A stretch of 38,431 bases of DNA, taken from the NCBI GenBank assembly GCA_903877935.1, contig CAIRGA010000198.1, positions 1 through 38,431 of the forward strand, in the 5' to 3' direction. Under the pieces are notes generated by a model. It was not told the DNA's origin. It did no database searches and worked only from the letters and a program-made list of their open reading frames with translations. This DNA comes from an uncultured Hyphomicrobiales bacterium (lineage in GTDB: Bacteria > Pseudomonadota > Alphaproteobacteria > Rhizobiales > Beijerinckiaceae). Each line of letters starts with the position of its first letter. Positions within the stretch are counted from its first letter, which is position 1. Shown here piece by piece: positions 1-8,215 of this stretch. Made by a program: the position numbers and the translations under genes.

Positions 1-28
1 CCGCACGATCATGATCGAGAACTAGCAT
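1..28 (-). CDS. bchZ: Chlorophyllide a reductase subunit BchZ (5' end only)
   Basis: Only the first nine codons lie in the window; the gene continues beyond the left edge. They read MLVLDHDRA, which matches the well-known BchZ N-terminus. An AGG about 10 bases before the ATG can serve as ribosome binding site, and the start is 28 bases past the bchY stop. BchZ pairs with BchY to form the catalytic NB-protein-like component of chlorophyllide a reductase. Position directly after bchC-bchX-bchY is the canonical order. The call depends on so few residues that the context carries most of the weight. Confidence 0.8.
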
Positions 29-56
29 GGGCGCACCTCGCAAGAGAGAAGATGAG

Positions 57-1595
57 TCATATCGCGGTTGACTCCTCTGCCTTGGCGCGCGCGGCCAACA
101 TGCCTTGATATTTGGCACGGAACTCTGGACGATCTTTCGGTGTGTCTTCCCAAATGCCGGTTGCGTGTCCGGTGCCAACGCCTTCAAAGAACTCTTTCAT
201 CGTGTCGAAGCGTTCTTTGTTGGCGATGGCCGCATTGATCACTTGTGCGAGCGAACCGGCGCCTGCGGGTCCCATCAAAGGACGCGCTGAGATAAGGTTC
301 GTGAAATAAAGCGCTGGAATGGCCATCTGCTTGGCCTTTTGGACAACAGGTGTCGTACCAACGGCGAGGTCGGGTTTATAAAACTCCATCGCGGCCAAGT
401 CTTGTTCAAGCGATGCGCGGAATTTAACTTCTACCCCACGCGCTTCAAGCCATTCGCGATCCGCATCCGACCATTTCGTGCGCGGACAGGCCGAGCCAAC
501 ATAATGGACTTCTGCACCGCTTTCGATCAGTAGCCGCGCAACTAAAAGTTCCGAGCCTTCATAGCCTGAGACCGTGATACGTCCCTTGATAGGCTTAGCC
601 GCTAGAGCGCCTTTGATCGCAGGAAGAATCATATTTTGCGCGGTAGCAATTTTGTCAGCTGCGACACCACACGCATCACCGATGGCCGCCAGCCAATCCG
701 CCGTACCATCATAACCGACAGGGGCGGAACCGATGACTTTGCGACCCGCATTTTCAAACTCGCGGATCGACGCCGTATAGAAAGGATGAATGGCGGCAAC
801 GGCTGCGCAATCAAAAGCCGTGAACAATTCACGCCATTCGCGCGTTGGCACAACAGGACCAGCGGCCAAACCCATCGGTTCCAATAGACGCCCAATCACA
901 ACCGGATCAGCCGGGAACATTTCGCCCAAAAGCGTTACCGTCGGTAGGCTGCTTTTTGCCGTGCGCGGTGCTGCTACAGGGCCTTGGCGAATTTCGTTTG
1001 CAGCATATTTAAGCATCGCACCGGCGAGAACATCTTTCGCTTCGGCGTGCGTTGGCACACCGAAACCCGGCACATCAATGCCGATAATGCGGACGCCGTT
1101 GATTTCCTTCGGCAGTAATTGCAGCGGAACACCGGATGCGGTTGGCACGCAAAGATTGGTGATCACAATCGTATCGTAAAGATCAGGATCAGCCAGCTTG
1201 AAAACAGCGTCACGGATATCTTCAAAGAGCTTACCCGTTACTAGCGTTTCCGAATTAAACGGCACGTAACCGACGGTGCGGCGTGCGCCATAAAAATGCG
1301 ATGTAAAAGTGAGGCCATAAACGCAGCACGCCGAGCCTGATAAAATCGTAGCCGTGCGACGCATGCGAAGACCTACGCGCAAGGAGCCAAAAGCAGGGCA
1401 CATGCTTTGTGGCTGATCATGCGGACCCACCGGATAATCGGCCGCATATTGCGCCAGAATTTCTGATTTACCCGCCGAGGCCGCAGCCTTTTTCAACTCG
1501 TCCTTACCGCCATGGCACGACATTCCGCTCACGTCCGGCGTTGCCGCTGTAACGTTTTGGGTATGGTCATGAGTCTTGGCGGTTTCGAGGGTCAT
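57..1595 (-). CDS. bchY: Chlorophyllide a reductase subunit BchY
   Basis: BchY is one of the two NB-protein-like subunits of chlorophyllide a reductase, which reduces the C7=C8 bond of ring B on the way to bacteriochlorophyll a. With BchZ it accepts electrons from BchX. The protein is about 512 residues from ATG 1595. Cysteines suited to Fe-S ligation are visible in MCPAFGS (Cys66), SGSACCVYG (Cys90/91) and ITNLCVP (Cys149). An upstream in-frame start at 1661 would run well into bchX, so the ATG 8 bases after the bchX stop is preferred. It lies between bchX and bchZ in one transcription unit. No frameshift or missing motif seen. Confidence 0.95.
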   Translation of the reverse strand: MTLETAKTHDHTQNVTAATPDVSGMSCHGGKDELKKAAASAGKSEILAQYAADYPVGPHDQPQSMCPAFGSLRVGLRMRRTATILSGSACCVYGLTFTSHFYGARRTVGYVPFNSETLVTGKLFEDIRDAVFKLADPDLYDTIVITNLCVPTASGVPLQLLPKEINGVRIIGIDVPGFGVPTHAEAKDVLAGAMLKYAANEIRQGPVAAPRTAKSSLPTVTLLGEMFPADPVVIGRLLEPMGLAAGPVVPTREWRELFTAFDCAAVAAIHPFYTASIREFENAGRKVIGSAPVGYDGTADWLAAIGDACGVAADKIATAQNMILPAIKGALAAKPIKGRITVSGYEGSELLVARLLIESGAEVHYVGSACPRTKWSDADREWLEARGVEVKFRASLEQDLAAMEFYKPDLAVGTTPVVQKAKQMAIPALYFTNLISARPLMGPAGAGSLAQVINAAIANKERFDTMKEFFEGVGTGHATGIWEDTPKDRPEFRAKYQGMLAARAKAEESTAI

Positions 1596-1603
1596 GGCTT
1601 TGC

Positions 1604-2602
1604 TCACACCGTGTCGTAAACAACTTCGAGGGATGTGAATTCTGGAATTACGCCGCCGCACATATCGGCTTCGGTTGCGGGCTGAAGAACAACACCGCGA
1701 CCAACCGCATCGCCCTTAAAAAGTGCCAACAGGCCATCTTGATCGAGTGGCGTTGGATGCTTCGGCGGAGCCGCAACAACATTGTCGGCGAGGTCTTGGA
1801 AGAGCGACGCCCATTCACCACCCGGGCGACCGACGATTTCGTAATTCGCGCTCTTGCGGCGAATATCTTCGTTTTGCGGAATAGCAGCTAAAACCGGAAT
1901 ACCGACTTGCTCGGCAAAGGCATGCGCCTCACCCGTGCCGTCATCCTTATTGATCACAATGCCGGCCACACCGACATTGCCGCCAAGCTTGCGGAAATAT
2001 TCCACCGCCGAGCATACATTGTTCGCGACATAGAGCGATTGCAGATCGTTTGAACCGACGATGATCACCTTCTGGCACATGTCGCGTGCAATCGGCAGAC
2101 CGAAGCCGCCGCACACCACGTCGCCCAAGAAGTCGAGTAGAACGTAATCAAAGCCCCATTCATGGAAGCCTAATTTTTCGAGCAGCTCAAACCCATGGAT
2201 AATGCCACGTCCGCCGCAACCGCGACCGACTTCTGGTCCGCCCAGCTCCATCGCGAAAACACCGTCGCGGATAAAGCAGACATCACCGATTTTAACCTCG
2301 TCACCGGCAAGCTTTTTCTTGGCCGATGTCTCGATAATCGTCGGGCAGGCGCGGCCACCAAACAAGAGCGAGGTCGTATCGCTTTTCGGGTCGCACCCGA
2401 TCAGCAAAACGCGCTTGCCGGTCTGTGCCATCATGTAAGAGAGATTGGCAAGGGTGAAGGATTTGCCAATGCCGCCTTTGCCATAAATGGCGATGACTTG
2501 CGTTTCTTTTTTGATCTCGCCCGTATGCACCGGATCGGGCTCGATTTCAGCCTCCTGACGGAGCTTGGCTTGGCGGACGAGATTGACGTCGATCGTGTTC
2601 AT
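1604..2602 (-). CDS. bchX: Chlorophyllide a reductase iron protein BchX
   Basis: BchX is the NifH/BchL-type ATP-dependent electron donor of chlorophyllide a reductase. The 332-residue protein has a P-loop GKGGIGKS at residues 41-48 and the two cysteines expected to hold the dimer-bridging [4Fe-4S] cluster: Cys129 in GRGCGGRG and Cys164 in DVVCGGFG. The N-terminal extension before the P-loop (about 35 residues) is typical of BchX rather than BchL. Its ATG overlaps the bchC stop by four bases (ATGA), so the two are translationally coupled. bchY follows 8 bases later. Complete and ordinary. Confidence 0.97.
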   Translation of the reverse strand: MNTIDVNLVRQAKLRQEAEIEPDPVHTGEIKKETQVIAIYGKGGIGKSFTLANLSYMMAQTGKRVLLIGCDPKSDTTSLLFGGRACPTIIETSAKKKLAGDEVKIGDVCFIRDGVFAMELGGPEVGRGCGGRGIIHGFELLEKLGFHEWGFDYVLLDFLGDVVCGGFGLPIARDMCQKVIIVGSNDLQSLYVANNVCSAVEYFRKLGGNVGVAGIVINKDDGTGEAHAFAEQVGIPVLAAIPQNEDIRRKSANYEIVGRPGGEWASLFQDLADNVVAAPPKHPTPLDQDGLLALFKGDAVGRGVVLQPATEADMCGGVIPEFTSLEVVYDTV

Positions 2603-3540
2603 GAGTGATGTCTCCAGTCGAGAACCATCTTGAGGCAGTGAGGGTCGGTGAAGGCTGTGCGATAGGCATCGGGTGCCGATTCCGGTGCCGCGAAATGCGT
2701 GATCAAGCCATCAAGATTAAGCTTGCCGGAGCTGATCAAATCCGTGACCGCGTCGATATCGCTACGCGCCCATTCGGCGGCGATGCGGATACGGGCTTCG
2801 CGCATAAAGGCGGGCGGGAATGTAAAGCTCAGCGGCTCTTCGTAAAAACCGGCGAGTGTCACTTCGCCGCGTTTGCCAAGCCGGCTGATCAATAAATCGA
2901 GCAGGCCTTGTGCGCCGCTGGCGTCACAAATCGCGGAATAATTCCGGCGCTCATCGATCGTGGGGTCAATTACGTCATACCCGATATTGCCCGAGCGACG
3001 CAGCGGATTGGTTTCCCACACCGTGGGTGCTTCACCACCGAGCGCCAAGGTAATGCGCGCAATCAGCCTGCCGACAATGCCGTGACCGACGACAAGCTCA
3101 GGCAGGCGCGCGCCCTCCCCCGCAATCGCGTGATAGGCCGTTGCAGCCAAGGCAATCAAAACACCATTTTCGCCGATATGCTGCTCAATCGGCACAACGC
3201 GCGCCGCCGGAACAACGAGGCGCGAAGCTGCACCGCCAAAAAGCCCGCGCACTTCGCCAAAACAATTCGCCCCCGGCACAAACACGCGGTCGCCCTCATG
3301 CAAGCCTGATCCGCGAGAGGTTTGCTTCACCCGGCCCACTGTCTCGTAGCCTGGCACCAAAGGATAAGCCAATCCGGGGAAAGGCGGCATCCGCCCGGTC
3401 CATAACAGCCGCTCGGTCCCCGAACTGATGCCGGACCATTCGACATCGACAACGATATCGTTGGTGCCCACCTCCGTGAGATCCATCGCCCGCAAGGCCA
3501 AATGCTCTGGCTTTTCTAGGACGACCGCGACCGTCTGCAT
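2599..3540 (-). CDS. bchC: Bacteriochlorophyllide C3-hydroxyethyl dehydrogenase BchC
   Basis: BchC is a zinc-alcohol-dehydrogenase-like enzyme that oxidises the 3-(1-hydroxyethyl) group of the bacteriochlorin to 3-acetyl, a late step specific to bacteriochlorophyll a. The protein is 313 residues. The N-terminal GroES-like half contains SGISSGTERLLWTGRMP and a PLVPGYETVG stretch typical of BchC, and the Rossmann part has GHGIVGRLIAR. It is the first gene of bchCXYZ. It has its own promoter covered by tandem PpsR-type palindromes (3604-3647) in the 122-base gap after crtF, the same arrangement known from Rhodobacter. Confidence 0.95.
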   Translation of the reverse strand: MQTVAVVLEKPEHLALRAMDLTEVGTNDIVVDVEWSGISSGTERLLWTGRMPPFPGLAYPLVPGYETVGRVKQTSRGSGLHEGDRVFVPGANCFGEVRGLFGGAASRLVVPAARVVPIEQHIGENGVLIALAATAYHAIAGEGARLPELVVGHGIVGRLIARITLALGGEAPTVWETNPLRRSGNIGYDVIDPTIDERRNYSAICDASGAQGLLDLLISRLGKRGEVTLAGFYEEPLSFTFPPAFMREARIRIAAEWARSDIDAVTDLISSGKLNLDGLITHFAAPESAPDAYRTAFTDPHCLKMVLDWRHHS

Positions 3541-3603
3541 TTCACTATCCCTCTTGGCTCCCGGGACCTTCTGAACTTTCAGGAGTCCGTGCCCTTCCTA
3601 ATG

Positions 3604-3647
3604 TGTCATCTTATAGTGACACTTATAAACGTCAAGTGATTGTGACG
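3604..3647 (-). promoter_or_regulatory. bchC promoter with tandem PpsR/CrtJ-type operators
   Basis: On the minus strand, TTGACG (3630-3635) and TAAGAT (3608-3613) form a -35/-10 pair with a 16-base spacer. A perfect TGTC-N10-GACA palindrome (3604-3621; extended to GTGTC-N10-GACAC) covers the -10. A weaker CGT-N12-ACG copy (3630-3647) covers the -35. The two 18-base units are 8 bases apart. PpsR/CrtJ is known to bind TGT-N12-ACA pairs cooperatively at bchC of Rhodobacter. That the same protein acts here is inference; no ppsR gene lies in this window. Confidence 0.8.
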
Positions 3648-3662
3648 CTATTTTGTGCCATG

Positions 3663-4784
3663 TCAAATGCGAAGCACAAGAATTCCCGTAATAAGCGGGT
3701 TTTGGGTTGCGACGACCCGCGCCGAGCGGAAGCCGATCTTTTGCCCAATCGCTATGATCTCCGCGGTCGTCCGGGTCTTGCCCTGCCCCATTGCCGCGAA
3801 ATAGAGCCCAAAATAGGCATCCGTTACCGGTTCAATGGAAGGGATGCCGGAAAACGGCTCTGCGACAATAAGGACACCGTCCGGCTTTAGCGCGCGGAAG
3901 GCGGCACCCATAATTTTGGCCACCGACTCATCATCATGGTCATGCAGCACCCGAATAAGCGTTGCGACATCGGCTGAGTCGGGCAGCGGATCGGTCAAAA
4001 ACGAACCTTCCACCACCGCAACCCTACCGTCTAATCGGGCTGACAGAATACGCTCCCGGGCGATCTGGCTCACCGCGGGCAGATCAAACAGCGTAAAAGC
4101 GAGCGCTTTATGCCGCTGAGCCGCCGCGAGAATAAAACTGCCATTGCTGCCGCCAATGTCCAAAAGGTGACGGTGGGCGCTGAAATCATAGGCGCTTAGA
4201 ATTTCCCGCGCGACAGCCGCTTGGCTTTGACCCATCAGATCGGTATAGGCCGAAACATCCTTGGCGTCGGTCTCCTGCCCGTGATGGTCGGCCGTATAGG
4301 CCCAGTAGGACTGCAGAGCGGTTAGTCCTTCGCCGCCCCTCACGACGCTGATCGGGTCGGCCAAATCCCGATAAAGCAGCTGATGGTGCTTGATAAAGCC
4401 CGCAATCCAGGGGTTACCGATCAAAGCCGCGCCATGAATGCCTAAATCATAATGGCCCCGGCTCGTCCGCTCCAAAATCTTGAGCGATACAGCGGCCTTC
4501 AACAGTCTTTCGAGGCGATGCTCGGCAAAGCCAAACGCGCGCGCCAATTCGTCAAGGCTGGCCGGTGAGCGCGATAATCGCTCGATCAGCCCCAATTCAA
4601 CGCACGCCACCAAGGTTTGCGAATAGGTAAATCCGGCAATCAGATCAAAGAGTTGGCGCGATCGCCGGCGAGCGATCGGTCGCGTGAGAGGAAACGCCGT
4701 CGCAAAGGTTTGAAACCCGACACGCCCCATTAATTGGTTGCGAAACCGCCGCCAACCATCCTGAATCCTACCAAAAACGGACAT
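3663..4784 (-). CDS. crtF: Hydroxyneurosporene O-methyltransferase CrtF
   Basis: CrtF uses S-adenosylmethionine to methylate the tertiary C1 hydroxyl of acyclic carotenoids, giving the methoxy group of spheroidene or spirilloxanthin. The 373-residue protein has an N-terminal winged-helix dimerisation region (roughly residues 40-110) and a Rossmann methyltransferase domain with the SAM loop DIGGSNGSF (glycines from residue 211). The later LIRVLHDHDDE segment holds the histidine/acid pair typical of this O-methyltransferase family. It begins 9 bases after crtE and ends 122 bases before bchC. Length and motifs are normal. Confidence 0.93.
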   Translation of the reverse strand: MSVFGRIQDGWRRFRNQLMGRVGFQTFATAFPLTRPIARRRSRQLFDLIAGFTYSQTLVACVELGLIERLSRSPASLDELARAFGFAEHRLERLLKAAVSLKILERTSRGHYDLGIHGAALIGNPWIAGFIKHHQLLYRDLADPISVVRGGEGLTALQSYWAYTADHHGQETDAKDVSAYTDLMGQSQAAVAREILSAYDFSAHRHLLDIGGSNGSFILAAAQRHKALAFTLFDLPAVSQIARERILSARLDGRVAVVEGSFLTDPLPDSADVATLIRVLHDHDDESVAKIMGAAFRALKPDGVLIVAEPFSGIPSIEPVTDAYFGLYFAAMGQGKTRTTAEIIAIGQKIGFRSARVVATQNPLITGILVLRI

Positions 4785-4793
4785 TGTAGCCGA

Positions 4794-5666
4794 TCAGGCC
4801 GCAACCGTTCGCGCGCTCAGCCCCGTTACAAGGCTGCGCGATACAGCCGCAATTTGCTTGGCCAGAGGCTCGGCACCCGGGCAGGGCGGAATAGCGGCCA
4901 ACGCATCGGCCAAGAGATCTTCGAAGCGTTGCATGGCGCCGTCAAATCCCAACGCCGCTACTGCATTCGGGCGGTGATGGGTTTCGTCTTGCCCTACTGG
5001 CTTGCCTAGGTCCTGTTCGGAACCCGCAACATCGCGTAGGTCATCGGCCACTTGGAAGGCCTCGCCAATCGCATAGCCCAAGGCCTGCCACGCCTGTGGC
5101 TCATAGCCTGAGGCAGCAGCGCCCGCCATGGTGCAGGCGGCAAACAGCGAGCCCGTCTTGGCGCGCTGGTAGCGCACCAGATCAATCGCGTCCTCGCATT
5201 CCCACGCCTGTCCGGCCGCAATGCCCGACGGCCCGCCGACCGCAGTCGCCACAATTTTGACCAAAGGCGCCAAGCGTTCCGGTGAAAGGGCCAACCGAAC
5301 CGCAAGCTGCTCGAAAGCCAAGACAATCAACGCGTCACCGGCCAAAACTGCGATTCGCTCGCCATAGGCCAAATGCACCGAAGGCTTACCGCGCCGCATG
5401 CCCGCATTATCAAAGCACGGCAAATCATCATGAACCAGCGAGGCGCAGTGTAACAATTCAATCGCCGCACCGGCAGCCGTTGCCGCGATCGGGCTCTTGT
5501 CGCCGCACGCCATCGCCACCGCAAGGCACAGACGCGGCCTGATCCGCGCGCCGCCCGGGAAAACGGCATAATGCAGCGCTTCAGCCAAAATGGGGGGGCA
5601 ATCCGAACCGGCGGCGCGGGAAATGGCGGCCTCAAGCTCTTGCTCAATGCGCAATGCGACGTCCAT
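4794..5666 (-). CDS. crtE: Geranylgeranyl diphosphate synthase CrtE
   Basis: CrtE is a short-chain (E)-prenyltransferase that makes C20 GGPP, the precursor of phytoene and of the bacteriochlorophyll phytyl/geranylgeranyl tail. From ATG 5666 it is 290 residues. The first aspartate-rich motif is at Asp80/Asp81/Asp86 (DDLPCFD) and the second at Asp208/Asp209/Asp212 (DDLRD). A GTG six codons upstream (5684) is in frame, but the ribosome binding site AGGGAGA falls just inside that extension, 7-8 bases before ATG 5666, so the shorter form is chosen. It leads crtE-crtF and diverges from crtD. Confidence 0.93.
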   Translation of the reverse strand: MDVALRIEQELEAAISRAAGSDCPPILAEALHYAVFPGGARIRPRLCLAVAMACGDKSPIAATAAGAAIELLHCASLVHDDLPCFDNAGMRRGKPSVHLAYGERIAVLAGDALIVLAFEQLAVRLALSPERLAPLVKIVATAVGGPSGIAAGQAWECEDAIDLVRYQRAKTGSLFAACTMAGAAASGYEPQAWQALGYAIGEAFQVADDLRDVAGSEQDLGKPVGQDETHHRPNAVAALGFDGAMQRFEDLLADALAAIPPCPGAEPLAKQIAAVSRSLVTGLSARTVAA

Positions 5667-5682
5667 CTGCTTTTCTCCCTTC

Positions 5683-5694
5683 ACAACCGGTTGT
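5683..5694. repeat. Perfect 12-base palindrome upstream of crtE
   Basis: ACAACCGGTTGT reads the same on both strands. It lies just upstream of the crtE ribosome binding site and about 24 bases from the PpsR-type palindrome. It could be an operator half-pair or only chance. Nothing else supports a function. Confidence 0.4.
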
Positions 5695-5717
5695 ACATTT
5701 TTATGGTCGCTTTATAG

Positions 5718-5735
5718 TGTCATGAAAGATTGACA
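5718..5735. promoter_or_regulatory. PpsR/CrtJ-type operator between crtE and crtD
   Basis: TGTC-N10-GACA, a perfect match to the TGT-N12-ACA consensus, sits between the divergent crtE and crtD. For crtE, TATAAA (complement of 5711-5716) next to it is a plausible -10, so binding would block the spacer or -35. On the crtD side the promoter is less clear. Only one good copy is present; the position 8 bases away (5692-5709) keeps TGT but lacks the second half. Confidence 0.7.
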
Positions 5736-5770
5736 TATTTCAAGTGGACACGCAACAGGAGCCTAAGCGC

Positions 5771-7285
5771 GTGCGGAACAAGCCGATTATCATCGCAGGC
5801 GCGGGTATTGGAGGCTTGTCAGCGGCTTGTCTTTTGGCCGCCCGCGGCGAGGACGTCGTGCTCATCGAACGCCAAGCCGCCCCCGGCGGCAAAATGCGGC
5901 ACATCCCTATTAATGGCGCGATGATCGATGGCGGCCCCACCGTTTTCACCATGCGCTTTATTTTCGACGCGATCTTCGCCGAGGCGGGCACGACGCTTGA
6001 GGCGGAGCTGGGATTAAAGCCCCTTTCCGTTCTGGCGCGCCACTCGTGGGGCCGTGGCGCGGAACTGGATCTCTTTGCCGATCCCAAACAATCGGCAGAC
6101 GCCATCGCACAATTTGCAGGAGCAGATGAGGGCAAGAATTTTTTATCGTTTCACGCTGAATCACGGCGCGTGTTTAATGCTCTGAAAAAGCCCTTTATCG
6201 AATCGCAACGCCCGAACCCTTTGAGTCTGGCAACCTCAAGCGGTCTAAGCGGCATGCTTGAGCTCATGCGGATTAATCCGTTTGAAACATTATGGTCCGC
6301 CGTTTCGCGGCACTTCAAAGATCCAAGGTTGCGGCAACTCTATGGCCGTTATGCCACCTATTGCGGATCATCTCCTTTTGAGGCGGTAGCAACCTTGATG
6401 CTGATCGCGCATGTCGAACAAGATGGCGTCTGGTCGGTTGAAGGGGGCATGCATGCCGTTGCGCGCGCGTTTGAGCGCGTCTTCTTAAAACTCGGCGGCA
6501 CCATTCGTTATCATCTCGCTGTTTCCGAAATCGAATTGAACCGAGGTAGCGTTGCGGCGATCATAACCTCAGAGGGCGAACGTATTGAATGCTCCGATCT
6601 TATTATCAACGCGGATGTGAACGCTGTAGCATCAGGCCTCTTCGGCCAGTCGGTTAAAAGGGCCGTGCGTCCTGTGCCGCTTCAATCGCGATCGCTTTCT
6701 GCGATTACCTGGGCGGCGCATCTTAAGACCGAAGGCTTTCCGCTCGAGCATCACAATGTTTTTTTCTCAGGCGATTACAAAAAAGAATTTGATGAATTGG
6801 CGAAGGGTTACCCCTCTGATCCGACCGTGTATATTTGCGCTGCAGATCGGATTGACCATAGGAATGGGCCGGAGCGATTGCTCATCCTCGTGAACTCACC
6901 CGCCAATGGCGATTATGCACCGCAAGCCCATGAAAAAATTGAATTGGCGATGCGGCTGAAACTCGCTCAATGCGGCTTAAACATCGAGTGGGATGAAACG
7001 CGGGTGGTAACCACACCGCCTTCGGGATTTGCTGGATTATTTCCGGCAACCGGGGGCGCGATTTATGGAAGGGCTTCGCACGGATGGTTGGCATCGTTTC
7101 AAAGAGCGGCAGCGAAAACGAAAATACCGGGCCTCTATCTAGCGGGGGGCAGCGCCCATCCGGGCCCGGGCGTGCCGATGGCGGCCATGTCGGGACGACT
7201 AGCAGCCGACGCTTTGATGGCGCAGCGTGTTTCGACGCGCCAGTTCCATCGGGGGGCTATCACTGGTGGTATCTCGACGCGCTAA
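5771..7285 (+). CDS. crtD: Methoxyneurosporene (3,4-) desaturase CrtD
   Basis: CrtD is a CrtI-family FAD enzyme that introduces the C3-C4 double bond into hydroxylated or methoxylated acyclic carotenoids. An N-terminal dinucleotide motif GAGIGGLSAA is followed by the acidic end of beta-2 (VVLIERQAAPGGK). The C-terminus carries the family signature (GLYLAGGSAHPGPGVPMA). The in-frame GTG at 5744 lacks a ribosome binding site, whereas GTG 5771 has AGGAG 9 bases upstream, giving about 504 residues. The last 202 bases overlap crtC. The short tail after ALMA looks unconserved. Confidence 0.9.
   Translation: MRNKPIIIAGAGIGGLSAACLLAARGEDVVLIERQAAPGGKMRHIPINGAMIDGGPTVFTMRFIFDAIFAEAGTTLEAELGLKPLSVLARHSWGRGAELDLFADPKQSADAIAQFAGADEGKNFLSFHAESRRVFNALKKPFIESQRPNPLSLATSSGLSGMLELMRINPFETLWSAVSRHFKDPRLRQLYGRYATYCGSSPFEAVATLMLIAHVEQDGVWSVEGGMHAVARAFERVFLKLGGTIRYHLAVSEIELNRGSVAAIITSEGERIECSDLIINADVNAVASGLFGQSVKRAVRPVPLQSRSLSAITWAAHLKTEGFPLEHHNVFFSGDYKKEFDELAKGYPSDPTVYICAADRIDHRNGPERLLILVNSPANGDYAPQAHEKIELAMRLKLAQCGLNIEWDETRVVTTPPSGFAGLFPATGGAIYGRASHGWLASFQRAAAKTKIPGLYLAGGSAHPGPGVPMAAMSGRLAADALMAQRVSTRQFHRGAITGGISTR
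7067..7073 (+). promoter_or_regulatory. Ribosome binding site inside crtD for crtC
   Basis: GGAAGGG ends 10 bases before ATG 7084 and lies within the crtD coding sequence. It matters because no other ATG, GTG or TTG is in frame between 7084 and the conserved start of the CrtC core. It supports the long-overlap start. Confidence 0.5.
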
Positions 7286-8142
7286 GCGATGATAAAAAAC
7301 ATGGTCTCGCTATTATCGGATTTGTGGGCAGCGTCTTCTCGCCCTATTACGCTTTAGCGCGTCGCTTTGGTGCAACCGATCCCGAAAATTTCTGCGCCAT
7401 CAATGTTGGGCTTTACGGTGAAACGGGTCATCGCTGGACGATGACAGAGCGTGGTAAAAATAGTCTTCACCGCACATCAAAAAACTTCACGATTGGCCCC
7501 TCCAGCATGGCATGGGAAGGCGACTGTCTTGTCGTGACTATTGATGAAATAACCGTGCCCTTTCCTTCACGCGTGAAAGGCAAAATCCGGCTCTACCCCA
7601 CAATCTATTCGGACCATCACGCCAAGCTTGATCCCAAGGGCGACCATCATTGGCGACCCCTTGCACCGCTCGCGCGTGTTGAAGCAAATTTTGAAAAGCC
7701 AAATCTCAAATGGGCCGGGACCGGCTACCACGATATGAATTGGGGAAGCGTACCGCTTGAAGATAGTTTCTCAAGCTGGTTTTGGTCGCGAACCGCCACC
7801 CAACGAGGTGCGCATATTGTCTATGATCGAACCCTTCGTGATAAAAGCACCGCTGGCTTCGCCCTTGAAATCGATCGCTCGGGACACGCGACAGAAATTC
7901 CCCTGCCTAAACCCATCGAACTCGGCACAACGCCCTGGCAAATGAAACGGCCAGCCCGCGCCGATCATCCTGTCTTTGTCGAAGCGACATTAGAAGATTC
8001 CCCCTTCTACACGCGCTCATTGATCAAAACCGTGATCGACCATGAAGCCGTCGACGTCTTTCACGAAAGCCTATCACTTGATCGATTTAGAAACCCGCTG
8101 ATTCAAATGATGCTACCCTTTAAAATGCCGCGACGGGGGTAG
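7084..8142 (+). CDS. crtC: Carotenoid 1,2-hydratase CrtC
   Basis: CrtC adds water to the C1-C2 double bond of acyclic carotenoids, making the hydroxyl group that CrtF methylates. The conserved core starts near residue 46 with FDAPVPSGGYHWWYLDALSD and continues with FVGSVFSPYYALARR. YHDMNWGSVPLEDSFSSWFW near residue 220 is another CrtC signature. The 352-residue reading is longer than the roughly 280-300-residue core because the only standard start is ATG 7084, 202 bases inside crtD. The first 40 or so residues look unlike CrtC and are a product of reading crtD in another frame. They may be an added tail, or initiation may be unconventional. Confidence 0.9.
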   Translation: MVGIVSKSGSENENTGPLSSGGQRPSGPGRADGGHVGTTSSRRFDGAACFDAPVPSGGYHWWYLDALSDDKKHGLAIIGFVGSVFSPYYALARRFGATDPENFCAINVGLYGETGHRWTMTERGKNSLHRTSKNFTIGPSSMAWEGDCLVVTIDEITVPFPSRVKGKIRLYPTIYSDHHAKLDPKGDHHWRPLAPLARVEANFEKPNLKWAGTGYHDMNWGSVPLEDSFSSWFWSRTATQRGAHIVYDRTLRDKSTAGFALEIDRSGHATEIPLPKPIELGTTPWQMKRPARADHPVFVEATLEDSPFYTRSLIKTVIDHEAVDVFHESLSLDRFRNPLIQMMLPFKMPRRG

Positions 8143-8156
8143 ATGAGGAAAAGTTT

Positions 8157-8209
8157 GGACCGCGAGCCTCCCGTCTCGCATGGCTTGCGGGCGAGGACGC
8201 CCGCGGTCC
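8157..8209. repeat. Imperfect inverted repeat between convergent crtC and crtB
   Basis: GGACCGCG at the left end pairs perfectly with CGCGGTCC at the right end, and partly matching C/G-rich arms continue inward around ATGGCTT. It fills the 73-base gap between the crtC and crtB stops. It could fold as a two-way transcription terminator, but a proper T-run is missing. The shape also fits an interspersed palindromic (REP-like) element. Copy number elsewhere cannot be seen here. Confidence 0.55.
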
Positions 8210-8215
8210 GGTTTG

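Noticed and set aside
790-1179. 129-codon plus-strand frame inside bchY
   Set aside because: It lies wholly within the strongly supported bchY gene on the other strand and has no recognisable motif or ribosome binding site.
3603-3890. 95-codon plus-strand frame starting in the bchC operator region
   Set aside because: It runs antisense into crtF and is a shadow; the intergenic part is better explained by promoter and operator elements.
5744-5770. Upstream GTG start of crtD
   Set aside because: It has no ribosome binding site and would begin close to the operator; GTG 5771 has AGGAG at good spacing.
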